A model generated the notes under the pieces. It saw only the letters and a program-made list of their open reading frames with translations, had not been told where the DNA came from and did not search any database. 64,000 bases of DNA from Planobacterium oryzisoli (GTDB lineage: Bacteria > Bacteroidota > Bacteroidia > Flavobacteriales > Weeksellaceae). Shown piece after piece: positions 51,059-60,657 of this stretch. The number at the start of each line of letters is the position of its first letter. The stretch's first letter is position 1. A program made the translations under genes and the position numbers. The DNA is taken from positions 124,001 through 188,000 of the forward strand of contig NZ_JADKYY010000003.1 in the NCBI RefSeq assembly GCF_015354315.1, given 5' to 3'.

Positions 51059-52032
51059 TACGCACTGTGCTCTTGCTTGTACATTTGGGGGTCCTTCTGC
51101 TAGCTGGGGCCACCGTGCTTAATGCCTATATAGCACCCTCCACTTGGGCACTGCTTAACCTGTTGTCCCTTGCTTTTCCGGTACTGCTGCTGCTTCACAT
51201 TTTTCTTACGCTTTTATGGGTGCTAATGCTTAGAAAGCGCACAGTGGTTTTTGCTCTATCCACAGTACTTCTAATTAACCCTATTCAAAGAATTGTCAAC
51301 TGGAACAGTACTTCCGACCAGGTGGAATCGCAACTGAAGGTACTCACCTACAATGCCAAGAACGGTGCCTATGCAGAGGATTCTACGGGCGAAAACTTGG
51401 AGAACTACCTGGCGGCGCAGAATGCGGACATCGTATTCTTACAAGAGACCCGATTGGACGAAGAAAAATTATACCAGCACCAGCACGAGGTCCTTGCAAT
51501 CCGAAGCAAATACCCCCTGGAAAACATACGCTCCCTGATTACCGACGGCTCTAATTCTTACGCTGTATCGGCGGATATCTCGGTAAAAGGAACCAAGATC
51601 CGTCTGATCAATATTTACCTGGAACCTTTCCAACTGAAAAAGACCATGGTACGACCCACCCGAGATGTGGACACCAATAAGATAAAGGCCAAGCGGCTTA
51701 TTGCTCGGATGCTGCCTGTATTTAGAAGCCACCAGGAGCAGGTAGCTATGATTCAAAATGCTATTGAATCCTCCCCCTATCCGGTACTTCTGGGTGGCGA
51801 CTTTAACGCCGTGCCAAATTCCTACGAATACTACCACTTATCGCAGTCTCTGGTCGATCCCTTTGTACAGGTCGGAAGGGGGCTTTCCACCAGTTTTCAC
51901 GACTACAAGTTCCCGATACGCATCGATTATCTGCTGACCTCACAGAGTATTACACCCCGTAGCTACCAAGTGGACAGAAGCATTGGAATCTCCGATCATT
52001 TTCCCGTCATTGGGTATTTTTCCCTACCCTAA
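51049..52032 (+). CDS. Endonuclease/exonuclease/phosphatase-family membrane protein
   Basis: A 327-residue protein with two to three N-terminal membrane helices (to about 85) and an EEP-fold domain (LKVLTYNAKNGAY, DIVFLQE, LLGGDFNAVPNS, ISDHFPVIG). The metal/catalytic residues of the fold (N, E, D, H) are present. Members act on nucleic acids, phospholipids or sugar phosphates, so the substrate is open. It overlaps the rhomboid gene by ten bases, suggesting translational coupling. Confidence 0.88.
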   Translation: MALVRTVLLLVHLGVLLLAGATVLNAYIAPSTWALLNLLSLAFPVLLLLHIFLTLLWVLMLRKRTVVFALSTVLLINPIQRIVNWNSTSDQVESQLKVLTYNAKNGAYAEDSTGENLENYLAAQNADIVFLQETRLDEEKLYQHQHEVLAIRSKYPLENIRSLITDGSNSYAVSADISVKGTKIRLINIYLEPFQLKKTMVRPTRDVDTNKIKAKRLIARMLPVFRSHQEQVAMIQNAIESSPYPVLLGGDFNAVPNSYEYYHLSQSLVDPFVQVGRGLSTSFHDYKFPIRIDYLLTSQSITPRSYQVDRSIGISDHFPVIGYFSLP

Positions 52033-52040
52033 AAACATAA

Positions 52041-52069
52041 ATGGCAGCACCTTAAGCGGGCGCTGCCAT
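52041..52069. terminator. Terminator between the EEP gene and hemE
   Basis: ATGGCAGC pairs with GCTGCCAT across a 13-base loop, lying between convergent genes. A/T-rich stretches flank both sides. Confidence 0.75.
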
Positions 52070-52089
52070 ATACTAAAAAAAATAAGGTC

Positions 52090-53121
52090 TTAATTTTCGG
52101 GGGTCCACTCTACTACCGCGCGAATGAATGCTTCTGCATTTTCCACCGGAATATTAGGCAGAATGCCATGGCCTAAATTTGCTATATACCGTTCTTTTCC
52201 GAACCGGTTGATCATTTGGTGCACCATTTTGCGAATTACCTCTGGGGAAGAATGCAGACGGGCAGGATCAAAATTACCTTGCAGCACCATTTGGTCTCCT
52301 ACCAGGCTTCTGGCCAGTTCCGGTTTTATTGTCCAGTCCACGCCTAAGGCAGCCGCCTTGGATTTACTCATTTCCTCCAAAGCAAACCAGCAGCCCTTAC
52401 CAAAGACAACGGCCGGAGCAAAAGGGCTTAACGCATTAACAATCTGTTCAATATAAGGCCAGGAAAACTCCTGGTAGTCTTCCGGGGAAAGCATTCCTCC
52501 CCACGAATCGAAGATCTGAACAGCCGAAACGCCGCTCTCCACCTTTCTTTTAAGGTAGGCAATGGTAGTGTCCGTAATTTTCTGCAGAAGCAGATGTGCC
52601 GCCTCGGGCTGGGTGAAGCAGAACGACTTTGCAATATCAAAGCTTTTGCTTCCTCTTCCCTCCACGCAGTAGCAGAGAATCGTCCACGGAGAGCCTGCAA
52701 ATCCAATAAGGGGAACCGAAGAATCCAGCTTATCAAGCGTCATGGAAATAGCCTCAAACACGTATCCCAATGCGTGGTTTACGTCCGGAACTTCAATTGC
52801 TTCAACCTGCCCGACTGTACGAATGGGCGTATCCAGCCAAGGACCCACCGACTCCTTCATTTTGAAATCAATGCCCATCGCCTGCGGAACTACTAAAATG
52901 TCGGAAAACAGAATTGCCGCATCCAATGGGAAACGTCTCAAAGGCTGTACCGTGATCTCCGAGGCCAGTTCCGGAGTCTGGCAACGCGTAAAAAAGTCGT
53001 ACTTTTCGCGCAGTGCAATGAATTCCGGAAGGTATCTTCCGGCCTGTCGCATCATCCAGACCGGTGGTCTTTCCACAGTCTCACCCCGTAGGGCTCTTAG
53101 GTATAAATCGTTCTTAATCAT
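52090..53121 (-). CDS. hemE: Uroporphyrinogen decarboxylase
   Basis: Removes four carboxyl groups from uroporphyrinogen III to give coproporphyrinogen III. The 343-residue protein carries the substrate-binding signature [15 protein letters not shown] (21-35), and [12 protein letters not shown] near 139. It is the last gene of the haem operon, overlapping hemD by four bases. Confidence 0.96.
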   Translation of the reverse strand: MIKNDLYLRALRGETVERPPVWMMRQAGRYLPEFIALREKYDFFTRCQTPELASEITVQPLRRFPLDAAILFSDILVVPQAMGIDFKMKESVGPWLDTPIRTVGQVEAIEVPDVNHALGYVFEAISMTLDKLDSSVPLIGFAGSPWTILCYCVEGRGSKSFDIAKSFCFTQPEAAHLLLQKITDTTIAYLKRKVESGVSAVQIFDSWGGMLSPEDYQEFSWPYIEQIVNALSPFAPAVVFGKGCWFALEEMSKSKAAALGVDWTIKPELARSLVGDQMVLQGNFDPARLHSSPEVIRKMVHQMINRFGKERYIANLGHGILPNIPVENAEAFIRAVVEWTPEN

Positions 53122-53834
53122 AATCTTTTAATAGGGTTAGCTTCAAGGTCCTTAGCGATAATCCCGAGCAGATCTTCGGTACTGTTCTCTGGGCTCCAAA
53201 TGCCGTTGGAAATTCCCAGGCGCAAAAGTTCTTTACCTGTGGTCTCACCAATGGCATAGACCCGTTTGGAAGAAACGCTGTTGTTTTTAAGAAAACTTCG
53301 AGCGCCACTGGGAGAGAAAAAAACCACGGCATCAAATCCGGAAGTATAGTGGGGATAAAGAAGTTCGGTGTGGTACACCACTATTTTCTTATAGTAAATA
53401 TTCTGCAAAACATGTCCTGCAGTTAAAACGTCCAGGGAAATATTGCCACAGAAATGCAGGAAACGCTCCGAGGGAGACTCCACTGTTATAAACTCGCGGA
53501 GCTGCTGGGCATTGCGCATAGTCTTGTAGGTTCCGTACCCAAATTTTCTCAGGGCATTCTTTGTTTTCTGGCCCACGCAGTAGATCCGGTTGTAGTTGCG
53601 GTCCGTAAAACGCTCATTGGGCTTAAATCCATTTGCAAAGAAAGCCTCTACTCCGTTTACACTCGTAAAAATAAGGGAATAATCGTGCAATGGAAACGCT
53701 TGCACCGGATCCTGTTTTATCTTGATTACATCTACAAAATCATAGGTGGACAGAGTATCCAAGTAACGCGATATTATTTTTTTGTCAATGCTTCTCTTCG
53801 TAAAGAGAAGATTGGGAAGTCCTGCAGTATCCAT
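53118..53834 (-). CDS. hemD: Uroporphyrinogen-III synthase
   Basis: Cyclises hydroxymethylbilane to uroporphyrinogen III. The 238-residue protein is poorly conserved, as usual for this family, but keeps the two-domain pattern with [11 protein letters not shown] and the C-terminal [11 protein letters not shown] and [10 protein letters not shown] segments. It lies between hemC (14 bases away) and hemE. Confidence 0.9.
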   Translation of the reverse strand: MDTAGLPNLLFTKRSIDKKIISRYLDTLSTYDFVDVIKIKQDPVQAFPLHDYSLIFTSVNGVEAFFANGFKPNERFTDRNYNRIYCVGQKTKNALRKFGYGTYKTMRNAQQLREFITVESPSERFLHFCGNISLDVLTAGHVLQNIYYKKIVVYHTELLYPHYTSGFDAVVFFSPSGARSFLKNNSVSSKRVYAIGETTGKELLRLGISNGIWSPENSTEDLLGIIAKDLEANPIKRL

Positions 53835-53848
53835 AGCATCTGGAAATT

Positions 53849-54760
53849 CTAACCGGTTTGTCCCTTTATCTGTTGCATCAGCGCACGACCCCCATTCTCC
53901 AGCATTTTTTCGGCCAGCTCCACGCCGTGGTCTTTCATTTTATCGTAGGCAAAGACTTCTTCCATTTCCAGAAGGTCTGCCCCATCCAGGGAACAGATAC
54001 GTCCCTGGAAACGAATATCGGAGCCCACGAGCTCTGCATACGCTCCTATGGGGGCCGTACATCCGCCCTCTAGAGTCCTTAGAAAGTCCCGTTCTATCTC
54101 GACGCAAATCTGCGTCTTAAAATCGTTGATATCGCGTAAAATGGTGTTTATTTCCTGATTGTCCGTACGTCCCGTTACCGCTACCACCCCTTGGGAAGGA
54201 GCGCATAGTAATTGGGGAATCTCTTCGTATGCTACCGGCAACTCAAGCCTCTCAAGACCTGCCTTGGAAAACATGGTGGCATCGGCCACCCCGGATTCCA
54301 GCTTGTCCAGCCGGGTTTGCACATTGCCGCGAATGTCCACAAACTCGGCATGAGGGAAATGGTTTTTCCAAAAGGCGCGTCTTCTTAAGGAACTCGTAGC
54401 GATCAGTAGCTCACTGAGTTTCTTATCTTTAGCCGCGGAGGAGCGCACCAGAACGTCCTGCGGAAAATCACGCTCTAAATAGGCGATTATCTCAAGTCCC
54501 TCCGGAAGAAGGGTGGGTATATCCTTCAGGGAATGTACCGCTACGTCAATCTCTCCGGAAAGAAGCGCAGCATCAAGATCACGCGTGAATACCCCGGTGA
54601 TGCCCATTGCGTAGAGCGGCTCGGTGAGATTCTTATCACCGGTCGAGACAATTGGGGTAATATCGGTAGTGTAATTGAGGTTCTGAAGGTGCCTTGCCAC
54701 CTCCCTTGCCTGCCACAATGCCAAAGGGGAATTACGTGTTCCAATCTTAATGCTTTTCAT
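53849..54760 (-). CDS. hemC: Hydroxymethylbilane synthase (porphobilinogen deaminase)
   Basis: Joins four porphobilinogens into hydroxymethylbilane. The 303-residue protein begins with IGTRNSPLALWQA and has the cofactor-attachment region with cysteine in LEGGCTAPIGAYA near residue 236. It overlaps the hemA stop by 14 bases, so translation is probably coupled. hemB is not in the window. Confidence 0.96.
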   Translation of the reverse strand: MKSIKIGTRNSPLALWQAREVARHLQNLNYTTDITPIVSTGDKNLTEPLYAMGITGVFTRDLDAALLSGEIDVAVHSLKDIPTLLPEGLEIIAYLERDFPQDVLVRSSAAKDKKLSELLIATSSLRRRAFWKNHFPHAEFVDIRGNVQTRLDKLESGVADATMFSKAGLERLELPVAYEEIPQLLCAPSQGVVAVTGRTDNQEINTILRDINDFKTQICVEIERDFLRTLEGGCTAPIGAYAELVGSDIRFQGRICSLDGADLLEMEEVFAYDKMKDHGVELAEKMLENGGRALMQQIKGQTG

Positions 54761-56021
54761 TGAATTCTTTATTAGGTTGTTCCACTAAAATCTCATGCAT
54801 GAGCTGGGTAAGCTCGTCCGCTTTCCAGGGATGCTCTATAATGTATTTGGCAAAGCGATTGGTTATCTTCTGTATCAGCTTGTCGGAGAGTTCCATATCG
54901 TCAATCCCCACATACCGGTGCTTCTTATGAATATTGTGCATTTCATTGCGCTCCATATTCTTCAGGATTGCTTTGAAATGGTGGATATTGGGCGCCATTT
55001 TTCGTTTTTTCTCCCAGTCCAAAAACTCCTGTGTCATGTCTTTTATAATCATCTCGGCCTTAGGCACTTCCTTTTTCCGCTGTTCCATCGTTTCCTGGAT
55101 ATGATTGGAGAGTACGTCCACATCCACCAGTTCAATCCCGGGAAGCTCCGAGACCTGTGGGTCCACATTGTTTGGGATGGAAAGGTCAATTACCAGCATT
55201 TGGTCAACGCCTTGGAAATGTTCCTTTCGCACGATGGGCCGTGACGCGCCCGTGGCTACAATCAGGATATCGGTCTGCTTGAGTTCTGCGGTAAAATGCT
55301 CAAACTCAATATGGGGTATATTGTACTTGCTACCGATTTTTTCGGCAAGCTCCGTAGTACGGTTTGCAATTTTGACCTTCGGCTGGTAGATATGCTTTAC
55401 CAGGTTTTCCACCGTATTCTGACCTATTTCCCCCACGCCCAGAAGCAGAATGTTTTTGTCGGAAAGCTGCCGCTCCGCATTTAAGATATAGTGCACCGCC
55501 GCATACGAAACCGAGGCGGCTCCATTGGAAATACCCGTCTCGTTCTTGATGCGTTTTGAAATCTGGATCGCGGAATTGATTGCCCGTTCTAAATACGGGT
55601 TGGATTTGGATTTTTCTTTCTTAAAACGGTTGTAGGCATTTTTGATCTGCCCTATAATTTCAAAATCGCCCAGAATCTGGCTTTCCAGTCCTGCAGCAAC
55701 CCTAAATAGATGCGTGAGCGCTTCTTCGCGCTTGAGAATCTCCGCATACTTCATAAAATCCATCAGGTCTACGTCCACGGCTTTGCAGTACTGCTCGGCT
55801 ATGAGCAGGTAGTTGGGAGTCGTGGTATAGATTTCTGTGCGGTTGCAAGTCGAAACAACAAATGCATCCCCCAGATTCTCACTGTGGACGCGGTTCACAA
55901 ACGACTTGACATGTTCATCAAAAAAGGCAAATTTCCCGCGTGTCTCGGCATCCGCTTTCTCAAAGCTGACGCTTAGTACAGCAAAATTGGAAGTCTGATG
56001 TATGTTCGAATTTTGTGGCAT
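54747..56021 (-). CDS. hemA: Glutamyl-tRNA reductase
   Basis: Reduces glutamyl-tRNA to glutamate-1-semialdehyde, the committed step of haem synthesis. The 424-residue protein has the nucleophilic cysteine in STCNRTEIY and the NADPH-binding motif LLGVGEIGQN. I use the ATG at 56021 (MPQNSN); an upstream codon at 56087 lies beyond the -7 box. First gene of the hemA-hemC-hemD-hemE operon. Confidence 0.95.
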   Translation of the reverse strand: MPQNSNIHQTSNFAVLSVSFEKADAETRGKFAFFDEHVKSFVNRVHSENLGDAFVVSTCNRTEIYTTTPNYLLIAEQYCKAVDVDLMDFMKYAEILKREEALTHLFRVAAGLESQILGDFEIIGQIKNAYNRFKKEKSKSNPYLERAINSAIQISKRIKNETGISNGAASVSYAAVHYILNAERQLSDKNILLLGVGEIGQNTVENLVKHIYQPKVKIANRTTELAEKIGSKYNIPHIEFEHFTAELKQTDILIVATGASRPIVRKEHFQGVDQMLVIDLSIPNNVDPQVSELPGIELVDVDVLSNHIQETMEQRKKEVPKAEMIIKDMTQEFLDWEKKRKMAPNIHHFKAILKNMERNEMHNIHKKHRYVGIDDMELSDKLIQKITNRFAKYIIEHPWKADELTQLMHEILVEQPNKEFNEKH

Positions 56022-56033
56022 AATAAACGATCG

Positions 56034-56041
56034 CAAATTTA
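56034..56041 (-). promoter_or_regulatory. -7 box of the hem operon
   Basis: TAAATTTG on the reverse strand, 13 bases before the hemA ATG. Confidence 0.6.
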
Positions 56042-56187
56042 CGCTTTTTAAAATAAATCGCAGTAGCTGTTTATGGGGCAATTCCACGAAAATTAGCGCC
56101 TGATTTTAAGGTATTTTACCTTCCAAATTTTAATAAAACTTTAACCAAATAAAGGGGAGGCCCTCTTTTAGAATGCGTCTAAATGTA

Positions 56188-56195
56188 TATCTTTG
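56188..56195 (+). promoter_or_regulatory. -7 box of the mre operon
   Basis: TATCTTTG, 26 bases after the end of a small hairpin (about 56152-56169) and 26 bases before the mreB ATG at 56221. It excludes the upstream in-frame ATG at 56173. Confidence 0.6.
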
Positions 56196-56220
56196 TACAC
56201 TTAATAGTTTAGAAGAAAAA

Positions 56221-57246
56221 ATGGGATTATTTGATATGTTTACGCAAGAGATTGCGATCGACTTGGGAACAGCCAATACGCTGATCATTCACAACAATAA
56301 AATTGTAATCGACCAGCCGTCGATTGTAGCCATTGAGAGACAGTCCGGCAAACCCATTGCCGTGGGGGAACAAGCCAAACATATGCAGGGTAAAACCCAT
56401 GAAGATATTCGTACCATCCGCCCACTTAAAGACGGGGTTATTGCAGATTTCCATGCTTCCGAGCATATGATCAAAGAATTCATCAAGCAAATTCCGGGAA
56501 TCAAAGGCAAGCTTATCCAACCGGCATTAAAGATTGTAATCTGTATTCCCTCCGGCATCACGGAGGTGGAAAAAAGAGCCGTACGGGATTCCGCTCAGAA
56601 GGTGAATGCAAAGGAAGTACGTCTTATCTACGAACCAATGGCGGCCGCTATCGGGGTGGGTATTGACGTGCAGAAACCGGAAGGGAACATGATCATCGAC
56701 ATAGGCGGTGGAACAACAGAGATTGCCGTTGTAGCCCTTGGAGGTATTGTGTGTGATAAGTCGGTTAAGATCGCAGGAGATGTGTTCACAAGCGACATTG
56801 CCTACTACCTTCGCACCCACCACAACCTATACATCGGAGAGCGCACCGCAGAGAGAGTGAAAATTGAGGTAGGTTCTGCCGTGGAAGAATTGGATGTTGA
56901 CATCGAAGACATCCCGGTTCAGGGACGTGACCTTATAACCGGTAAGCCTAAGGAGATTATGGTTGGATATAAAGAAATCGCCCGCGCCCTGGACAAGTCC
57001 ATTATCCGTATTGAGGATGCGGTTATGGAAACCCTTTCCCTAACCCCTCCGGAACTTGCAGCCGACATCTACAAAACCGGTATTTATCTCGCAGGAGGTG
57101 GCGCGCTTCTTAGAGGCCTTGCCGACAGACTGCACCGCAAAACGGGCCTTCCGGTATTTGTAGCCGAAGATCCGCTTAGAGCCGTAGTAAGAGGAACAGG
57201 TATTGCCCTAAAAAACATGGATAAATTTAATTTCCTGATCCGTTAA
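56221..57246 (+). CDS. mreB: Rod shape-determining protein MreB
   Basis: Bacterial actin that guides cell-wall elongation under the inner membrane. The 341-residue protein has the actin-fold motifs IAIDLGTANT (phosphate 1), MIIDIGGGTTEIAV (phosphate 2) and the adenosine motif AGGGALLRGLADRL. It starts the operon mreB-mreC-mreD-mrdA-rodA, whose genes are spaced by 21 bases or overlap, implying a single transcript. Confidence 0.97.
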   Translation: MGLFDMFTQEIAIDLGTANTLIIHNNKIVIDQPSIVAIERQSGKPIAVGEQAKHMQGKTHEDIRTIRPLKDGVIADFHASEHMIKEFIKQIPGIKGKLIQPALKIVICIPSGITEVEKRAVRDSAQKVNAKEVRLIYEPMAAAIGVGIDVQKPEGNMIIDIGGGTTEIAVVALGGIVCDKSVKIAGDVFTSDIAYYLRTHHNLYIGERTAERVKIEVGSAVEELDVDIEDIPVQGRDLITGKPKEIMVGYKEIARALDKSIIRIEDAVMETLSLTPPELAADIYKTGIYLAGGGALLRGLADRLHRKTGLPVFVAEDPLRAVVRGTGIALKNMDKFNFLIR

Positions 57247-57267
57247 TTCATAACTAATTTTTCCTGA

Positions 57268-58119
57268 ATGGGCTTTTTGCTGCGTTTGTTTTCACGAAAT
57301 GGACTGTTTGTCTTTTTTCTTTTCCTGCAAATAATCGCTCTTATCCTTATTTTCACCCGTAATTCCATGCAAAGAAGCTGGATTGCGGGAAGAACGGCTG
57401 CTGTGAATTCCACAATCTCCGGGTATATCGATGAGGGGACGTCCTATTTGCGGTTAAAGCAGATCAATGAAGAGCTTGTGGCCCAGAACAAGGACCTCAT
57501 GCAGAAACTCTATGGAACTTCGAGCGATTCGGTGGCAAAAATCACGCGCGTTGACGATGTAGCCAGCAACCAGCAGATCTATACGGTGCTGGACGGGGAA
57601 ATTATACACAACAGCATAAACCGCAGCGATAATTATTTCACCATAAACCGGGGAGAGCGCCATGGGGTACAGCCCCAAATGGGGGTGATTGGCCCGAGAG
57701 GAATCGCAGGAATTGTAATCAATACCACGGGGCAGTATTCTCTGGCGCAGTCTATCTTAAGTACAAACAAAATACGGATCAATGCGGCCCTGAAGAATTC
57801 AGGCTACTTCGGTACCCTAACCTGGAAAGGAGAAGATTCAAGGCTGATGCATCTCTCCGATGTGCCCAAATACGTGCCTCTTAAAGTGGGCGACACAGTG
57901 GTTACCGACGGTAAGTCGGCCATCTTTCCGGAAGGGGTAATGGTAGGTAGAGTAGCAGGCTACCATGTAGATACCAAGACCGGCTTTTGGGATATAAGCG
58001 TGGAGCTGAGTGAGCAAATGGGGAACCTTAAGAAAGTCTATATAGTAAAACACCTTCAAAAGAAAGAGATTAGTATGATACAGGATTCTTTAAAGGCAGC
58101 AATGGATAAAGATGATTAG
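57268..58119 (+). CDS. mreC: Rod shape-determining protein MreC
   Basis: Periplasmic scaffold of the elongasome that activates PBP2. The 283-residue protein has an N-terminal membrane anchor (about 10-30), a coiled coil (about 60-85) and the two-barrel MreC domain (GERHGVQPQMGVIG, then a second barrel). It ends inside the start of mreD with an 8-base overlap. Confidence 0.93.
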   Translation: MGFLLRLFSRNGLFVFFLFLQIIALILIFTRNSMQRSWIAGRTAAVNSTISGYIDEGTSYLRLKQINEELVAQNKDLMQKLYGTSSDSVAKITRVDDVASNQQIYTVLDGEIIHNSINRSDNYFTINRGERHGVQPQMGVIGPRGIAGIVINTTGQYSLAQSILSTNKIRINAALKNSGYFGTLTWKGEDSRLMHLSDVPKYVPLKVGDTVVTDGKSAIFPEGVMVGRVAGYHVDTKTGFWDISVELSEQMGNLKKVYIVKHLQKKEISMIQDSLKAAMDKDD

Positions 58120-58618
58120 CAGAAGTATATTAAGTGATGTGTTTTGGATTGCGCTTTTGGTAGCGCTTCAGATCTTTGTACTCAACCGCATGGTGCTGCT
58201 TGACCGTTATACCCCTGTGCTTTATCCGGCCTTTGTACTTTTTTATCCGTTTTTTAGAAACAAGTACCTTTTCCTTTTTCAGAGCTTTCTTTTGGGTCTG
58301 CTTATAGATGCTTTCCTTGGAACCTGGGGAATCAATGCCCTGGCCACCACCTTTGTTGCGTATTTCCGGACCCTTATTTTCCGGACCTCCACGGAGACCT
58401 CCACCGACTTTTTCTCGTTTCAGTCCCTGCAATGGAACCAGTTCCTGTTCTTCCTCTTTGCCAGCATCTTTATACACCAGTTTTTTGTGCAGAGTTTTGA
58501 ATTTTTCAAATTCAGCCGTATTTTAGAGATATTTTTGAATATTTTAGCCACAAGCTTCATCTCATTTATTTTTATTCTAATCTTTGCTCTGGCATTCCGG
58601 GTTAAACAAAAGGTGTGA
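58112..58618 (+). CDS. mreD: Rod shape-determining protein MreD
   Basis: Integral membrane subunit of the elongasome, 168 residues with five to six predicted helices (the second segment reads KYLFLFQSFLLGLLIDAF). Sequence similarity within this family is weak; position between mreC and mrdA is the main support. The stop codon overlaps the mrdA start. Confidence 0.88.
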   Translation: MISRSILSDVFWIALLVALQIFVLNRMVLLDRYTPVLYPAFVLFYPFFRNKYLFLFQSFLLGLLIDAFLGTWGINALATTFVAYFRTLIFRTSTETSTDFFSFQSLQWNQFLFFLFASIFIHQFFVQSFEFFKFSRILEIFLNILATSFISFIFILIFALAFRVKQKV

Positions 58619-60648
58619 AATCGCAGTACTTTAAAATCACTTTTACTCTTTTCTTTCTTGCAGTTATCTTCATTGCAAGGCTGGCCTATTTACAGCTTTT
58701 CACCGACCGGTACGCGCTCAATGCGGCAAACACGTCCATAAAGACCGAATATATAATTCCCCAGCGCGGAATCATCTTCGACCGTAACGGTAAAATCTTG
58801 GTAGGAAATCAGCCGGCCTACGAGATTACCTTCACCCAAGCCCTCCTTAAACCGGATTTTGACACGCTTGGATTCTGTAATTTACTGCAGATAAGTAAAA
58901 GCGATTTTGAAAACCGCATCGCGCAATTAAAAAAGGAAAAGTACTATTCCCGGGTAACGCCCATGACGTTTTTAAAAAACCTGGACCGCGAAGACATAGC
59001 GCGCATTCAGGAGATCATCTTTAAATATCCGGCGTTCAGTATCCTGCAAAGACCCGAGCGCAAGTACGAGGTAGAGACCTCCGGGAACCTGCTGGGTTAC
59101 ACCAATGAGGTAAACAGCAACGACATCAAGAAAGATTCCCTCTACTACCTTCCGGGGGATTTGATCGGAAAATCCGGAATAGAGAAAGCGTATGAAAAAG
59201 TACTGCGCGGAACGAAAGGAGTACAGTATATTCAGAAAGACATCAAACTCCGAAGTATCGGTCCCTATAAGAACGGAGAGCTTGACAAAGATGTGGTGAC
59301 CGGAAGCGACCTTACCCTAACCATTGACTACGACTTGCAGCGCATTGCTCAGGAAATGCTCGTAAACAAGCGGGGCGCCATCGTAGCGCTGGATCCCACC
59401 ACAGGAGAAATACTGGTGCTTGCCACCGGGCCAGACATCGATCCGAATCTATTCACAGGACCTGAGAAATCCAAGCAGATTAACAGCCTTTTGAGCGATG
59501 AATTTAATATGCCTTTCTTTGACCGCTCCACCCAATCGGCCCATATGCCGGGATCCACATTTAAAATGTTCACGGCACTGGCCGCCATGCAGATGGGGGT
59601 AATGGACGAGAACACCATATTTCCCTGCGGCGGTGGGTTCAACTACCGAGGCCTGCGCATCAAAGGGCACGGGGGTGCCGACCCGTTAATCCCGGCCATT
59701 CAGGTGTCCTCCAACTGCCATTTCTCCTACGCCTACCTGGCTATTATCAATAAGTACCCCGGAAATCCCTCCAAAGGAATTGATGAGTGGAAGCGCATTA
59801 TGGAGAGCTTTGGCTTTGGAAAGTATCTGAACAACGATTTGGCCACGGGAGTGAAAGGCCGGATTCCAAGCGGCGAATTCTACGAAAGACGCATGGCTTC
59901 CATTTACAAAGCCAGCGGCAGTAAGAAAAATCCCAAGCAATGGGATCCCCTGGCCACCGGGGCCGTTTTCAACGGAATGGGTCAGGGCGATGTGATGCTC
60001 ACGCCGCTTCAGCTGGCCAACGGTGTGGCCGCCATTGCCAATAAGGGCTGGTACTATACCCCACATATTGTTAAGTCCATCGACGGAAAGCCCAATCCGG
60101 ATCCTCGGTTTAGGAAAAAACACAAAACCCTGGTGGATCCTAAGCACTATATCCCCATACTCAAAGGAATGGAACAGGTAGTGCTCAACGGAACCGGCCG
60201 GGGGCTTCAGTCCAAGGATTTCACGCAGCTTGCAAAAACCGGAACGGCGCAGGTTCCCCAGGGCAAGGACAATTCCGTTTATGTAATGATTGCCCCTAAA
60301 GAGAACCCCAAAATCGTTGTAGTGGCCTTGATGGAGCATGCGGGATTTGGCGCCACCTGGGCAGGTCCTGCCAGTACCATCATTGCTGAAAAATACCTTA
60401 CCGGGACCATCAAGCGGCCGCATCTCTACGACCGGATGATTAACGCCAGCTTCATGCCTGAATACCGAAGACAGTGGATCGAGGATTTAAAACGGAAAGG
60501 GAAAGACCATCCCATTAACCAGGATTCGCTACGGCTGGAAGCGGTAAAGGATTCGCTGCGTATGGTACCCCGTGGGCCTAAACGAAACCAGCTGCAGCGC
60601 ACGCAGGATTCCCTGCAGCTACTGCTAAAGAAAAGAAAAACACCCTAA
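58615..60648 (+). CDS. mrdA: Penicillin-binding protein 2 (elongasome transpeptidase)
   Basis: Cross-links peptidoglycan during elongation. The 677-residue protein has an N-terminal membrane anchor, a dimerisation domain, and a transpeptidase domain with the SxxK motif (S in PGSTFKMF), SxN (SSN in QVSSNCHF) and KTGTAQ. The start is GTG at 58615, within the mreD stop. rodA follows nine bases after the stop. Confidence 0.96.
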   Translation: MKSQYFKITFTLFFLAVIFIARLAYLQLFTDRYALNAANTSIKTEYIIPQRGIIFDRNGKILVGNQPAYEITFTQALLKPDFDTLGFCNLLQISKSDFENRIAQLKKEKYYSRVTPMTFLKNLDREDIARIQEIIFKYPAFSILQRPERKYEVETSGNLLGYTNEVNSNDIKKDSLYYLPGDLIGKSGIEKAYEKVLRGTKGVQYIQKDIKLRSIGPYKNGELDKDVVTGSDLTLTIDYDLQRIAQEMLVNKRGAIVALDPTTGEILVLATGPDIDPNLFTGPEKSKQINSLLSDEFNMPFFDRSTQSAHMPGSTFKMFTALAAMQMGVMDENTIFPCGGGFNYRGLRIKGHGGADPLIPAIQVSSNCHFSYAYLAIINKYPGNPSKGIDEWKRIMESFGFGKYLNNDLATGVKGRIPSGEFYERRMASIYKASGSKKNPKQWDPLATGAVFNGMGQGDVMLTPLQLANGVAAIANKGWYYTPHIVKSIDGKPNPDPRFRKKHKTLVDPKHYIPILKGMEQVVLNGTGRGLQSKDFTQLAKTGTAQVPQGKDNSVYVMIAPKENPKIVVVALMEHAGFGATWAGPASTIIAEKYLTGTIKRPHLYDRMINASFMPEYRRQWIEDLKRKGKDHPINQDSLRLEAVKDSLRMVPRGPKRNQLQRTQDSLQLLLKKRKTP

Positions 60649-60657
60649 GCTCGAGCT

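Noticed and set aside
59686-60423. A 245-codon open frame on the reverse strand inside mrdA
   Set aside because: It is antisense to a fully supported gene with intact catalytic motifs; no promoter, domain or signal was seen. Similar antisense frames in dnaB (7734-8423) and lysC (24847-25419) were rejected for the same reason.
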